Shown: positions 1 to 7,684, counted from the stretch's first letter. The stretch: DNA of 64,000 bases from Verrucomicrobiia bacterium (GCA_035629335.1 DASPIB010000001.1:186001-250000); one strand, 5' to 3'. Translations and numbers: made by a program. Notes: generated by a model not told the origin, from the letters alone.

Positions 1-106
1 TTTGACTAGTGCCAAGAGCCTGCGCTAGCTCCTGCTGGGTCATGCCGCGATTAATGCGGTTTTTCTGAATAAGTTTACCGATCTTGAGTTTGTAATCTTT
101 TTCCAT
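1..106 (-). CDS. XRE-type helix-turn-helix protein, N-terminal part only
   Basis: The gene runs off the left edge; only its first 35 codons are present. They contain the segment NRINRGMTQQELAQALGTSQ, the start of a classical XRE/Cro helix-turn-helix. The ATG at 106 is preceded by TATCAT ending 7 bases upstream and no Shine-Dalgarno site, so the transcript is probably leaderless. A 12-base perfect palindrome overlaps that -10 box, which suggests autoregulation. The rest is missing, so it could be a stand-alone regulator or a DNA-binding module fused to an enzyme; fusions of such a module to a MurA-like enzyme in Saccharibacteria come to mind, but nothing here shows it. Confidence 0.75.
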   Translation of the reverse strand, partial: MEKDYKLKIGKLIQKNRINRGMTQQELAQALGTSQ

Positions 107-113
107 AGTTCTT

Positions 114-125
114 ATGATATATCAT
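114..125. promoter_or_regulatory. Palindrome ATGATATATCAT over the -10 box of the XRE gene
   Basis: The 12 bases are a perfect palindrome. Its minus-strand half contains TATCAT (119-114), the likely -10 box, 7 bases before the start codon at 106. A homodimeric XRE protein bound here would block its own promoter. The operator role is inferred. Confidence 0.45.
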
Positions 126-147
126 GTATGAGATTAGATCAAGTAAA

Positions 148-176
148 AGGTGGTGAGTTGCGATAACTCACCACCT
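148..176 (-). terminator. Intrinsic terminator of the 185-376 gene
   Basis: A perfect 12-base inverted repeat (148-159 with 165-176) and a 5-base loop, followed on the minus strand by TTTTACTT. It lies 9 bases beyond the stop codon of the small minus-strand gene. Confidence 0.7.
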
Positions 177-184
177 CGGCAGGA

Positions 185-376
185 TTATGGTTTTTGCGGC
201 ATACCGTACTGCGCCATAAGAATTGCAGTTAGCGCTCGATCAGCGGTGATAGCGTCTGAAAAATCCTTGACGGGGATTGCTTTAAGCGCTTCATCGATGG
301 CGGTATCAGTAAGTTGCGGCCACTTTTCTTTGGCTTGTTCGCGGAGTCTCGTGATGATGTACTCGGGAAGAGACAC
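185..376 (-). CDS. Small protein of unknown function (63 aa)
   Basis: The start is GTG at 376 with AGGAGG six bases upstream, an excellent Shine-Dalgarno match. The protein is short, soluble and mostly helical, rich in Ala, Leu and Lys (for example LREQAKEKWPQLTD), with no signal peptide or membrane segment. It has its own terminator, so it is a monocistronic unit read away from glyA. I do not recognise the family. Confidence 0.6.
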   Translation of the reverse strand: MSLPEYIITRLREQAKEKWPQLTDTAIDEALKAIPVKDFSDAITADRALTAILMAQYGMPQKP

Positions 377-576
377 TCGTAACCTCCTGTTGCGCCGTTT
401 GACTACAAGTACCTATCTTATCGCTCATTGGATCACTTGTCAAACATAATTAAAAATAAAAAAGCTACGCGTTCAGTTGACAAGAGGAGGAACGACATAG
501 AAGCACCACAGAAGTAAAAGGCGACCTCCAATATGATATACTAATACTTATGTTATAGCCTGTTCGTTCACATTAG

Positions 577-582
577 TATAAT
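577..582 (+). promoter_or_regulatory. -10 box (TATAAT) of glyA
   Basis: A consensus TATAAT ends 19 bases before the glyA ATG, giving a leader of about a dozen bases with a weak AGGA ribosome site. No clear -35 hexamer lies 16-18 bases upstream. Confidence 0.55.
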
Positions 583-601
583 CTGTAAATAGGATATTTT
601 T

Positions 602-1873
602 ATGAACGATACTTCAATTTTTGAACTTATAGCTGCCGAAAAGCAGCGCCAACAAGACGGTTTAGAACTAATCCCGTCGGAGAATTACGTCAGTACCGAG
701 GTACTGACGGCACTTGGCAGTGTGCTAACAAACAAATATTCCGAAGGCTATCCAGGACGGCGTTATTATGGGGGGCAAATCAATACCGATAAAATCGAGA
801 ACCTGGCAATCGAACGGGCAAAGCAGTTGTTTAAAGCCGATCACGCTAATGTTCAGCCACATTCGGGTGCCCAAGCCAACGAAGCGGCGTACCACGCTTG
901 GCTGCAGCCAGGCGATACCGTGTTGGCTATGGATTTATCTCATGGCGGGCACTTAACTCACGGGCACCCGGTAACAGTGCTCGCCAAGCAGTACAACTTT
1001 GTGCGTTACGGCATGAAAGATGTCGAAACCGGCGAGATTGATTTTGTGGCGCTGCGCGAACTAGCCTTGAAACACAAACCCAAGATCATTTTGGCGGGTT
1101 TTAGCGCCTATCCCCGTGAATTAGAGTATGCTAAATTCGCCGAGATTGGCCGCGAGGTCGGAGCAGTGCTCATGGCCGATATGGCTCACATTGCCGGATT
1201 AATCGTTGGTGGCGTGGCTAATAACCCGTTTGACTACGGCTTTCATATTATTACCACCACAACGCATAAAACCTTGCGCGGCCCACGCGGCGGCATGATA
1301 TTAAGCCGAGGCGTTGTAGGCAATCCGTTAAAAAAACCTGAATATACGGTCGAGAATTTACCCACAATAATTGACCGCACGGTTTTTCCTGGTGTGCAAG
1401 GCGGCCCGCATATGCACGTGATTGCTGCGAAGGCGGTTAGTTTTTATGAGGCTCTGCAGCCAGGTTTTAAAGATTACGCTGCCCAAATTGTGAAGAATGC
1501 CAAAGTTTTGGCCGATGAGCTTATGAAACGCGGCTTCAAGCTGGTGACGAATGGCACAGATAATCACCTGATTCTAGCCGATGTCCATACCAGTTTTGGA
1601 ATTGATGGCGCTGTCGCCGAAGAAGCGCTCGATGCGATTGGCCTGACACTTAATAAAAATTCTATTCCTGGCGACACCTTACCACCATTCCGTCCTAGTG
1701 GCATTCGGCTTGGGACACCAGCTTTAACTACCCGTGGCCTACGCGAAGAGCATATGCCGCAGCTTGCGGAATGGTTACTGCAAGTTATGCAGAGTCCTTC
1801 GGATATGAAAAAACTCGCCAAACTTCGTGAAGAAGTGCGCGAGTTGGTGCGACAGTTTCCGTTGCCGTATTAA
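602..1873 (+). CDS. glyA: Serine hydroxymethyltransferase
   Basis: PLP-dependent interconversion of serine and glycine, charging tetrahydrofolate with a one-carbon unit; FolD at 45.3 kb handles the next step of the same pool. At 423 residues it is full length. The PLP-binding signature TTTTHKTLRGPRGG is present, with the Schiff-base lysine at residue 223. Other SHMT landmarks are ELIPSENYVS near the N-terminus, YPGRRYYGG and QPHSGAQANEA. It is a single-gene unit with its own -10 box and is followed by a hairpin. The start ATG at 602 gives the normal family N-terminus. Confidence 0.97.
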   Translation: MNDTSIFELIAAEKQRQQDGLELIPSENYVSTEVLTALGSVLTNKYSEGYPGRRYYGGQINTDKIENLAIERAKQLFKADHANVQPHSGAQANEAAYHAWLQPGDTVLAMDLSHGGHLTHGHPVTVLAKQYNFVRYGMKDVETGEIDFVALRELALKHKPKIILAGFSAYPRELEYAKFAEIGREVGAVLMADMAHIAGLIVGGVANNPFDYGFHIITTTTHKTLRGPRGGMILSRGVVGNPLKKPEYTVENLPTIIDRTVFPGVQGGPHMHVIAAKAVSFYEALQPGFKDYAAQIVKNAKVLADELMKRGFKLVTNGTDNHLILADVHTSFGIDGAVAEEALDAIGLTLNKNSIPGDTLPPFRPSGIRLGTPALTTRGLREEHMPQLAEWLLQVMQSPSDMKKLAKLREEVRELVRQFPLPY

Positions 1874-1880
1874 AGGTGGT

Positions 1881-1924
1881 GCATGCTGATGAGCGGCGAT
1901 GTAGCATGCCGCTCATCAGTATGC
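1881..1924 (+). terminator. Hairpin after glyA
   Basis: A 17-base inverted repeat (one internal mismatch) begins 7 bases beyond the glyA stop. There is no T-run on either strand, so termination is inferred from position. The preceding decamer GGTGGTGCAT recurs directly beside the next hairpin (2114-2149). Confidence 0.5.
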
Positions 1925-1933
1925 GAGGCGCCG

Positions 1934-2103
1934 TTAGCGGTGCCAAGACGGGCGCTGAAGTTTATCGGCCGTCTTTTCCCACTCCGCTTCCTGCTTATTG
2001 AGCCTGGCGACGGCAGCGTCTATTGTTCTTTCGTGAAGCCGCTGGCTCCAGGTAGCCGCGCGCCTGAAGTGTCTGGGCGACCTCTCCAGCTACTCACGTC
2101 CAT
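1934..2103 (-). other. Possible remnant or frameshifted small gene between two hairpins
   Basis: On the minus strand an open frame from 2089 to the TAA at 1934 encodes 51 protein-like residues, including ERTIDAAVARLNKQEAEWEK, but has no usable start codon. A different frame offers an ATG at 2103 that stops after 27 codons. Together they look like one small gene broken by a frameshift, lying between hairpins 2114-2149 and 1881-1924. The plus-strand frame over the same bases looks unlike protein. Weak evidence. Confidence 0.22.
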
Positions 2104-2113
2104 CCGGTGGTGC

Positions 2114-2149
2114 ATACTAAATTGCACCCCGAGAGGTGCAATTTAGTAT
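2114..2149 (-). terminator. 15-bp perfect hairpin at the end of the pilin operon
   Basis: Bases 2114-2128 and 2135-2149 are perfect reverse complements around a 6-base loop. The hairpin lies 18 bases beyond the stop codon of the last prepilin gene. No T-run follows on either strand. Confidence 0.6.
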
Positions 2150-2166
2150 TAGCGATAGCAATCAGC

Positions 2167-2619
2167 TTATGGTGTACAGTTAGTGCTCGAAAGATCGCCT
2201 AAATTCTTCTTGTGTAGGCCAGTTGTTGTGCCAGTTTCTTTCCAATAGGTGATTTGCGCCCCCGTTACCCCTTTTGTGGTATGGGTACATTGGATATAGC
2301 CATAATTATCCTTAGTGGCGTCGGTGGGAGGAGTGCCGGTGATTTTATCGGTCAAAGATGAATCAAGCTTAACCGTATTGTCAGCGGCCTCGAGCTGAGT
2401 CAAGGTTGGGTATAAGCTTTTTTCGCTTTGGTAAGCTTCGGCAGCGGTTTGAATCGCTCGTACATCTGAATCACGCTTTGAATCTCGTGCGCGCTGCTGT
2501 ACGCCGTTATAAGCAGTAATTACCAATGTTGCAAGAATGGCAATCACCACAATTACGATCAAAAGTTCAACGATGGTGAAGCCTCGTTCGCGGTAATCTT
2601 TTATATTTTGAAGAGTCAT
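2167..2619 (-). CDS. Type IV pilin (major-pilin-like)
   Basis: A class III N-terminus: a short basic leader ending in Gly13, then FTIVE (Glu at +5) and a 20-residue hydrophobic helix, as cleaved and methylated by prepilin peptidase. The 150-residue length and two C-terminal cysteines (in QCTHTT and STNCTP) that could form a disulfide loop fit a major pilin. It is the last of four prepilin genes. AGGGGG seven bases before the ATG is a strong ribosome site, which fits high expression. It would be assembled into surface pili used for twitching, attachment or DNA uptake. No pilus motor or peptidase gene is in the window. Confidence 0.88.
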   Translation of the reverse strand: MTLQNIKDYRERGFTIVELLIVIVVIAILATLVITAYNGVQQRARDSKRDSDVRAIQTAAEAYQSEKSLYPTLTQLEAADNTVKLDSSLTDKITGTPPTDATKDNYGYIQCTHTTKGVTGAQITYWKETGTTTGLHKKNLGDLSSTNCTP

Positions 2620-2692
2620 GTAGATGCCCCCTAGTTAGTAATGTTCTTGTATGGACTAATGATAACGCAGTGTTGTAATAAGCGCAAGCACT

Positions 2693-3475
2693 TTAAAGGT
2701 TTCGCTTGTGTATAAATAGGCTGCGTTCATGAATAAAGGCTTGCCCGGCAATGCTTTTACTGACCTTTATGGTGACCCGCACTGCAACTGCCGGGTCGAG
2801 GACGCTGGCAGCCCCAGAGCTGGTGTTGAGGGGCGTGCCAGAAAGTGGATCGCTGAAATAATCGACTTTGAATTTCGTTACGTCAGATAGCAGCAGCGAG
2901 TCGTCTGTCTTGCAAATAGTATTATTTGTGGTGCGATTTGGCGGGCAGGACTGTTTTTGGTATTGTGGGGCGCAGGTTGTTTTGCTGGTATCGGTAAGCA
3001 CTCGCCGATACAAGTTACCTCCCTGCACAAAGTAAAGTATATTAGTGGTAAGTGCCGGATTCGACAAAATAACATCGTTTGAACAGCCAAGTTCGTTAAT
3101 GTAGACGGCGGTTTTGGTGGTATCGAGCGGGTTAGCGGTGGTGGCATAGGCGCGGATAAGCAGGGCATTAATGTCGCTCGAGCTGCCATTAAAAGACCAG
3201 CTGCCGCCATTACCGCTAGGGCCGTAAGGGTCGTTAAACGGCGCATCTTTGGTAGTAATAAATTTGGCAGCCAGGCTCGCATCGGTTTCAATGGTATTAA
3301 GCGCTTGTTGAGTGTCGTGCATTGCGCTGAGCTCACCACGGACGCTGGCGTTATCAGCGACTAAATTTATCAGCACTGCTACCACGGCCATAAGCGTTAG
3401 CATGGCAATTGGCACCACAATGACCAGCTCAACCAAGGTGAAACCAGAAGTCTTTTTAATTGACGTAGGTGCCAT
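2693..3475 (-). CDS. Type IV prepilin-like minor pilin (PilW-like)
   Basis: The N-terminus carries G|FTLVE after an 11-residue leader and a long hydrophobic helix, then a 230-residue Ser/Thr-rich beta-type domain with several cysteines. I place the start at the ATG at 3475, which has GAGAGGAG eight bases upstream; an earlier in-frame start at 3517 would add 14 residues that do not fit a prepilin leader. The gene overlaps the preceding prepilin gene by 20 bases, so the two are translationally linked. Size and operon position suggest a PilW-type minor pilin that primes the pilus tip. Confidence 0.8.
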   Translation of the reverse strand: MAPTSIKKTSGFTLVELVIVVPIAMLTLMAVVAVLINLVADNASVRGELSAMHDTQQALNTIETDASLAAKFITTKDAPFNDPYGPSGNGGSWSFNGSSSDINALLIRAYATTANPLDTTKTAVYINELGCSNDVILSNPALTTNILYFVQGGNLYRRVLTDTSKTTCAPQYQKQSCPPNRTTNNTICKTDDSLLLSDVTKFKVDYFSDPLSGTPLNTSSGAASVLDPAVAVRVTIKVSKSIAGQAFIHERSLFIHKRNL

Positions 3476-3881
3476 GCCTGATGCTCCTCTCTTGTGGGCC
3501 GTAGGTGACAATAGCATTGATCAAAACAGGCTTGTTGCTGCCACAGCCTGCTGGCGCCCAGGCAATAATCGTTTCTACTACCGGCGAGGGCAGCCCAGAA
3601 GGGTGATTACTGTTGGTGGTGTTGGTAGAAATCACCTGGCCAGGGGCAGAACTGTTAGCGACTAAATCGGTGGTATTATTACAGATAAAACTAGCTGGTT
3701 TAGTGTTGTACTTACGAAGGTTAGAATAGGCAAGTGCACTGGCACTGGCCCGAAAACGAGCATCACGGTTGCCTTGATCGGCGGCGGCAAACAGTTGATA
3801 AAACGTGCCAACCAACGCGGCAGCAACAAATAGCGAGATGAGTAGCTCAATTGTGGTGAAGCCAGAGTGGGGTGTATTCAT
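3456..3881 (-). CDS. Type IV prepilin-like minor pilin (PilV-like)
   Basis: A very short leader (Gly7), then FTTIE and a hydrophobic helix, then about 100 residues with Cys and many Asn/Thr. The mature size (about 134 residues) resembles PilV/PilI-type minor pilins. Its start is 24 bases after the upstream prepilin stop and its end overlaps the next prepilin gene by 20 bases, so it is inside the operon. No good Shine-Dalgarno site is visible, so it probably depends on upstream translation. Confidence 0.78.
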   Translation of the reverse strand: MNTPHSGFTTIELLISLFVAAALVGTFYQLFAAADQGNRDARFRASASALAYSNLRKYNTKPASFICNNTTDLVANSSAPGQVISTNTTNSNHPSGLPSPVVETIIAWAPAGCGSNKPVLINAIVTYGPQERSIRHGTYVN

Positions 3882-3905
3882 AATGGTTATGTTTATTATG
3901 TCATA

Positions 3906-4418
3906 TTATTGTTGATTGCGACTGGTAAGTTTTTCGACTTGGTTACTAGCTTCGGTGCGCCAAAAGATATTAAAACGTAAACACGGTCCGTTACCGGCAG
4001 TGCATAATTCGCCCGCGGCGTTAAAAGGCTGATAAACATATTGGTGGATGGTGGGCTGAGGAAGCACGCCACCCGGTGTACTGTTGGTATTTGTCGCGAT
4101 GATAATAGAATTTGTGCCCTCGGCAGTACCCGGCGCGCGGTAGGCTTCGGGGCTGAGGCCCTTGGTGGCAGTAGAGATTTGAGTGGTATGCGGGTAAGAA
4201 GGCGTTGGGAAATAGGGCAGGTTAAAATTGCGTTCATCATAGTACGCCTCAAAGCGACTCGCAATTGACTGAACATCCTGCTGGCGCTCGATATCGCGGC
4301 CGGCTGCCTGGCCCCCTTGAAGGTTAATAATAGCTATCGTGCCCAGAATAACAATGATGGCAATCACAACTATTAGTTCGATAATGGTAAAGCCAGCTGT
4401 TGTTTGTTTTGTGCCCAC
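3906..4418 (-). CDS. Type IV prepilin
   Basis: GTG start at 4418, with AAGG four bases upstream. The leader ends at Gly9, followed by FTIIE and a strongly hydrophobic Ile/Val helix, then about 140 residues containing a Cys pair (ELCTAGNGPC) that could close a small loop. It is the first of the four prepilin genes and begins 65 bases after murB, on the same strand and with no terminator between, so it may be transcribed from the murB promoter. Confidence 0.85.
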   Translation of the reverse strand: MGTKQTTAGFTIIELIVVIAIIVILGTIAIINLQGGQAAGRDIERQQDVQSIASRFEAYYDERNFNLPYFPTPSYPHTTQISTATKGLSPEAYRAPGTAEGTNSIIIATNTNSTPGGVLPQPTIHQYVYQPFNAAGELCTAGNGPCLRFNIFWRTEASNQVEKLTSRNQQ

Positions 4419-4483
4419 AATACCTTAAGCATAAACAGGATGGCAGGAATGTGCAAGGCTACGGCTGGATGAGATGAAAAATG

Positions 4484-5503
4484 CTACAGCTCCTCGGGTT
4501 CTTGCTCGAGGGTGATCCGGAATGTATCACGAACTTTGCCGATGATTTCATCGCGAAAAGCGGCTAAGTCTTTGTAAGATGTGGCGGAATCGTTGATAAT
4601 GGCCAAGGCATTTTTTTCGTAAGTCCGCATGCCATGATTTTTGTAGCCTTTTAAATTAGCCTGCTCGATCAGCCAGCCAGCGGGCACTTTATAGTTGCCG
4701 TCGGCCATTTGGTGAGCCGGCATGTCGGGGTAGGTTTTGAGAAGATCTTGGTATAGCCACGGCTCGATAATAGGGTTTTTGAAGAACGAGCCGGTGTTTG
4801 GTAAAAGCTTGGGGTCAGGCAGTTTTTCGCGGCGAATGTCAATCACGGCATCGCGGATGACTTGCGGCGTGTAGTAGTGAATATTATGGTCGTCGAGATA
4901 TTTTTGCAAACTGGCATAAAAGGGCGGGGTTAGGGCGACGCGTCGTAATTTTAAAGTAATAGACACGATAACATAACGCCGAGCGGCGGTAGACTTAAAA
5001 ATGCTATGCCGGTACGAGAACCCACAATCAGCGTTTTGCAAAGTAACAAACGAATTGGTAGTAAGATCGTAAGCTTCAAGTTCGGTAAGCGTATCGGCGA
5101 TTTCTTGGCCGTAAGCACCAACATTCTGCACCGGTGTCGCGCCGGCCGTTCCCGGGATAGCCGACATCGCCTCGATGCCGCTGAGGTTTATTTCAACCGT
5201 CTTTCGAACGGTTTCGTCCCAGTTTTCGCCAGCGCCAATTTTGACGATGGCGGTGAGTCCGTCATCGCTGAGTACGTCAAAGCCAGGAATTCGATTTAAA
5301 ATTAGCACTCCTTTAAAGCCATCATCACGAGCAATAATATTGCTACCCCCGCCCATTACAAAAAAAGGGAGCTGGCGTTTTTTTGCGGCTTGGATGGCCT
5401 CAACTAGTTCATCGCGCGAGATGACTTCAATAACGACACTGGCTTCACCGCCAAGGCGCATAGTGGTGAGTTCTTTGAGTGGGAAGTGGCTGCGGATATC
5501 CAT
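4484..5503 (-). CDS. murB: UDP-N-acetylenolpyruvoylglucosamine reductase
   Basis: FAD- and NADPH-dependent reduction of UDP-GlcNAc-enolpyruvate to UDP-MurNAc, the second committed step of peptidoglycan synthesis. The 339 residues match the family. The FAD-binding segments VMGGGSNIIARDDG (50-63) and AIPGTAGATPVQNVGAYGQE (115-134) are present, and YRHSIF (164-169) as well. The catalytic serine is Ser239 in LPNTGSFFKNP. TATACT ends 8 bases before the ATG, so the mRNA is probably leaderless. A conserved three-way-junction element lies directly upstream. Confidence 0.95.
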   Translation of the reverse strand: MDIRSHFPLKELTTMRLGGEASVVIEVISRDELVEAIQAAKKRQLPFFVMGGGSNIIARDDGFKGVLILNRIPGFDVLSDDGLTAIVKIGAGENWDETVRKTVEINLSGIEAMSAIPGTAGATPVQNVGAYGQEIADTLTELEAYDLTTNSFVTLQNADCGFSYRHSIFKSTAARRYVIVSITLKLRRVALTPPFYASLQKYLDDHNIHYYTPQVIRDAVIDIRREKLPDPKLLPNTGSFFKNPIIEPWLYQDLLKTYPDMPAHQMADGNYKVPAGWLIEQANLKGYKNHGMRTYEKNALAIINDSATSYKDLAAFRDEIIGKVRDTFRITLEQEPEEL

Positions 5504-5511
5504 CTACTGAT

Positions 5512-5517
5512 AGTATA
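5512..5517 (-). promoter_or_regulatory. -10 box (TATACT) of murB, leaderless geometry
   Basis: TATACT on the minus strand ends 8 bases before the murB ATG at 5503. There is no room for a ribosome site. The structured element at 5540-5676 lies 22 bases upstream, outside such a transcript. Confidence 0.5.
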
Positions 5518-5539
5518 TCAGCAATTGTTGTGTATGCCG

Positions 5540-5676
5540 GTCTTGCGATGGGTGCTTCCTCACGAGAGCACTCTTTTCATAAAAACTTTCACTGGAAGTT
5601 TTTATGAGCGTTCGGCTGAAATCCGTTATTGCAACCGATTTCACAGTCTCTCGTGAGGAAGCACCCATCGCAAGAC
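5540..5676 (-). ncRNA. Three-way-junction structured element, copy 1
   Basis: All 137 bases are accounted for by one fold. Outer helix P1 is 29 perfect pairs (5540-5568 with 5648-5676). Inside are an 11-bp hairpin (5578-5588 with 5596-5606) and a 10-bp hairpin with one mismatch (5618-5627 with 5633-5642). Read on the minus strand the order is P1, ACTGT, hairpin with loop GCAAT, AGCCGAACGCT, hairpin with loop CCAGTGA, AAAAGAGTG, P1. The copy at 55811-55945 has the same joints and loops but different helix sequences. Whether it is an RNA gene, a cis-acting RNA or a folded-DNA site is not known. The minus strand is chosen because it puts the adjacent gene (murB) downstream, as in copy 2. Confidence 0.75.
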
Positions 5677-5726
5677 CTACGGGTACTAAGTTTGGCAAAA
5701 AAAGAAAAATATCTCCCAAAAAGGTG

Positions 5727-5732
5727 TAGAAT
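5727..5732 (+). promoter_or_regulatory. -10 box (TAGAAT) of uppS, leaderless geometry
   Basis: TAGAAT ends 7 bases before the ATG at 5740, which supports this start over in-frame codons further upstream. AAGGTG nearby is 13 bases from the ATG, too far for a ribosome site. Confidence 0.5.
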
Positions 5733-5739
5733 ATCACTA

Positions 5740-6462
5740 ATGAGCAACTTACAGATCAACCATTTGGCCATTATTCCCGACGGCAATCGTCGCTGGGCAA
5801 AGCAACATGGCCTCTCCAGCGAAGACAGTGTTTATAAAAAAGGCAGCGAGACAACCTTCGAGATAATTAAAGCCGCCTTTGAAATAGGCGTGCCACACGT
5901 CACCTTTTGGGCCAGTTCGTACGATAACTTATTAAAGCGTCCGGCTATGCTGGTGAACGCGATTGAAGCAATCTTTGCCCAAAAATTTCATGAGCTGGCG
6001 ACGCATCCGCTTATCCATCAGCATCAGGTGCAAGTGAAGGTAATGGGTGAGTGGCGCGAAATTTTGAAGCCTAAAACGATCGCCGCTATAGAAGAGTCGC
6101 TTTCGGCAACAGCGCATTACACCGAACGACAATTAACAGTGCTGATTGGCTATGATGGCCAGCGCGAGCGCGGCGCCGCTTTGCAGAGCTTGCAAAATAG
6201 TGACGAGCAGCTTGATAAAGATTTATTTAAAGCCGCCGAACACCTGCGTCGCCATTCATGGACGGGCGATTTACCAAACGTTGATCTTATATTACGCACT
6301 GGCAGTTGGATTGACCCACATAACAGCGCAGGTTTTTTGAGCTTAATTGCCGATAACGCCCAATATGCCTTTCCTGAAGTTTTGTGGCCAGATATGTCAG
6401 CCGAACTACTTGAAACAATTATTAATGACTTCGAGCGCCGTGAGCGCCGTTTAGGCCGTTAA
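5740..6462 (+). CDS. uppS: Isoprenyl transferase (undecaprenyl diphosphate synthase family)
   Basis: cis-Prenyltransferase that elongates an allylic diphosphate with isopentenyl diphosphate to make the C55-type lipid carrier for cell wall and surface polysaccharide. The signature HLAIIPDGNRRWAK is at residues 8-21 with the catalytic Asp14; the C-terminal region has ILRTG and FPEVLWPDM, as in the family. The 240-residue length is typical. The ATG at 5740 is chosen because the signature then begins at residue 8 and a -10 box ends 7 bases before it; a longer frame back to 5629 would run into the structured element. It converges with the polyprenyl synthase gene that makes its allylic substrate. 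Confidence 0.92.
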   Translation: MSNLQINHLAIIPDGNRRWAKQHGLSSEDSVYKKGSETTFEIIKAAFEIGVPHVTFWASSYDNLLKRPAMLVNAIEAIFAQKFHELATHPLIHQHQVQVKVMGEWREILKPKTIAAIEESLSATAHYTERQLTVLIGYDGQRERGAALQSLQNSDEQLDKDLFKAAEHLRRHSWTGDLPNVDLILRTGSWIDPHNSAGFLSLIADNAQYAFPEVLWPDMSAELLETIINDFERRERRLGR

Positions 6463-6474
6463 TTTACACTTTCT

Positions 6475-7551
6475 TTATACTTCGCGGTCAACCAGCGAAT
6501 GCGCTAGATCTGTTAAAAATTGTATTTTGGCTTTATCCCAATGAGCGGGGGCGGTTTTAAGTACTTCCTGAGCTTTTTGAACATACATCTGGATGGTTTG
6601 TTTGGCGTACGTTAGCCCGCCGGTGGCTTCAATAATCTGGCGAGCGGCTAGAAGTTCGTTATCGGTGACATCTGCTTTGCCTAGAATACTCAGCAACTGC
6701 TGGCGCTGATGAGCGTTAGCATGAGTCAAAGTGTAGGTAATAAGAATTGTTCGCTTGCCTTCGCGCAGGTCATCTTTAGCAGATTTGCCGGTTTTGGCTT
6801 CGTTGCCAAAAATTCCCATAATATCGTCACTAATCTGAAAAGCTATACCGGCTTGCTGGCCGTACTCTTGTAATAGCGAAAAATCATTGGGTGTGCCGCC
6901 GGCCAATAGCGCCCCAACTTGCAGTGGGTTCACGATTGAATAATAAGCAGTTTTCAGTTCACTCACGCGCAGGGCTTTGGTTTCATCCTCTGTGCCGGTG
7001 GCTTCGTTGTACGTATCGAGCAGCTGGCCATGATAAGTAGTAATGAGCGTTGAGCGTAACTGTTCGAGTAACTGCAGCTTCAAGGTGGCGGGCAGCTCAA
7101 GTTGCATCAGTATGCCTTCTGCTTCGTAAAAGCCAATAAGGGCAGCATAGGTAGCGGCGCTGGTTCCGAAGTGCTGCGAATTGCCCTGTAGCTGATTTGT
7201 TTGATGATGCGTAGCGAGTAGCGTGTGGGCGCTTGGGCCACCGCGCCGCACAGCGGAATTATCAGCAATGTCATCAATAATCAGCAGATAAGCATGGATC
7301 ATTTCAACTGCTCGCGCAACCTGAATAATCATGGCCGAATCCCGGCCACCGAGCATTTCGTAGCTTGCCATAACCAGCGCCCCACGCAGGCGTTTACCAC
7401 CACGAGATAGGATGTTCGTAAACGCGGCCAGGGAATCGTGCGAAAAACTGCCATATTCATTACCGGTTTGTTTCAAGAGGTCTTGGCTCTGTCTGGTGAT
7501 ATCGGTATCAAGCATTTGCTTGTAATGTAAAAGTTGGTCTGGAAAGGTCAT
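6475..7551 (-). CDS. Polyprenyl diphosphate synthase (FPP/GGPP synthase family)
   Basis: trans-Prenyltransferase supplying allylic diphosphates. The first aspartate-rich motif DDIAD is at residues 93-97, followed by the RRGG turn. The second region carries FQISDDIMGIFG with DDLREGKRT after it. GGKRLRGALV (51-60) binds isopentenyl diphosphate. At 358 residues it is slightly long. Product chain length cannot be read with confidence. TAGAAT ends exactly 6 bases before the ATG, so it is probably leaderless. It is convergent with uppS, 12 bases apart; the two act in sequence. Confidence 0.92.
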   Translation of the reverse strand: MTFPDQLLHYKQMLDTDITRQSQDLLKQTGNEYGSFSHDSLAAFTNILSRGGKRLRGALVMASYEMLGGRDSAMIIQVARAVEMIHAYLLIIDDIADNSAVRRGGPSAHTLLATHHQTNQLQGNSQHFGTSAATYAALIGFYEAEGILMQLELPATLKLQLLEQLRSTLITTYHGQLLDTYNEATGTEDETKALRVSELKTAYYSIVNPLQVGALLAGGTPNDFSLLQEYGQQAGIAFQISDDIMGIFGNEAKTGKSAKDDLREGKRTILITYTLTHANAHQRQQLLSILGKADVTDNELLAARQIIEATGGLTYAKQTIQMYVQKAQEVLKTAPAHWDKAKIQFLTDLAHSLVDREV

Positions 7552-7609
7552 AAATGTATTCTACACCCAGCAGAGTCTAAGGGATACCGAAAGCTCATCA
7601 CAATTATAA

Positions 7610-7637
7610 TTGACATAATGCACAAAAATGATAAAAT
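7610..7637 (+). promoter_or_regulatory. Promoter TTGACA-16-TAAAAT
   Basis: A consensus -35 (7610-7615) and a near-consensus -10 (7632-7637), 16 bases apart, 47 bases before the 7685 start codon. Confidence 0.65.
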
Positions 7638-7684
7638 ATGAATAGTCTTTGTCACCTCGTAAGAGATAGAGAGAGGGCGCTGGC

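Noticed and set aside
1883-2146. Plus-strand 87-codon frame after glyA
   Set aside because: It begins inside the glyA hairpin, has no ribosome site, ends in another hairpin and its residues do not look like a protein.
5540-5676. MITE, insertion-sequence relic or integron attC site
   Set aside because: Terminal repeats of the two copies are unrelated in sequence and only the joints and loops are shared, the opposite of what a MITE family shows. There is no transposase, target duplication or integron gene, and attC sites lack such a three-way junction.
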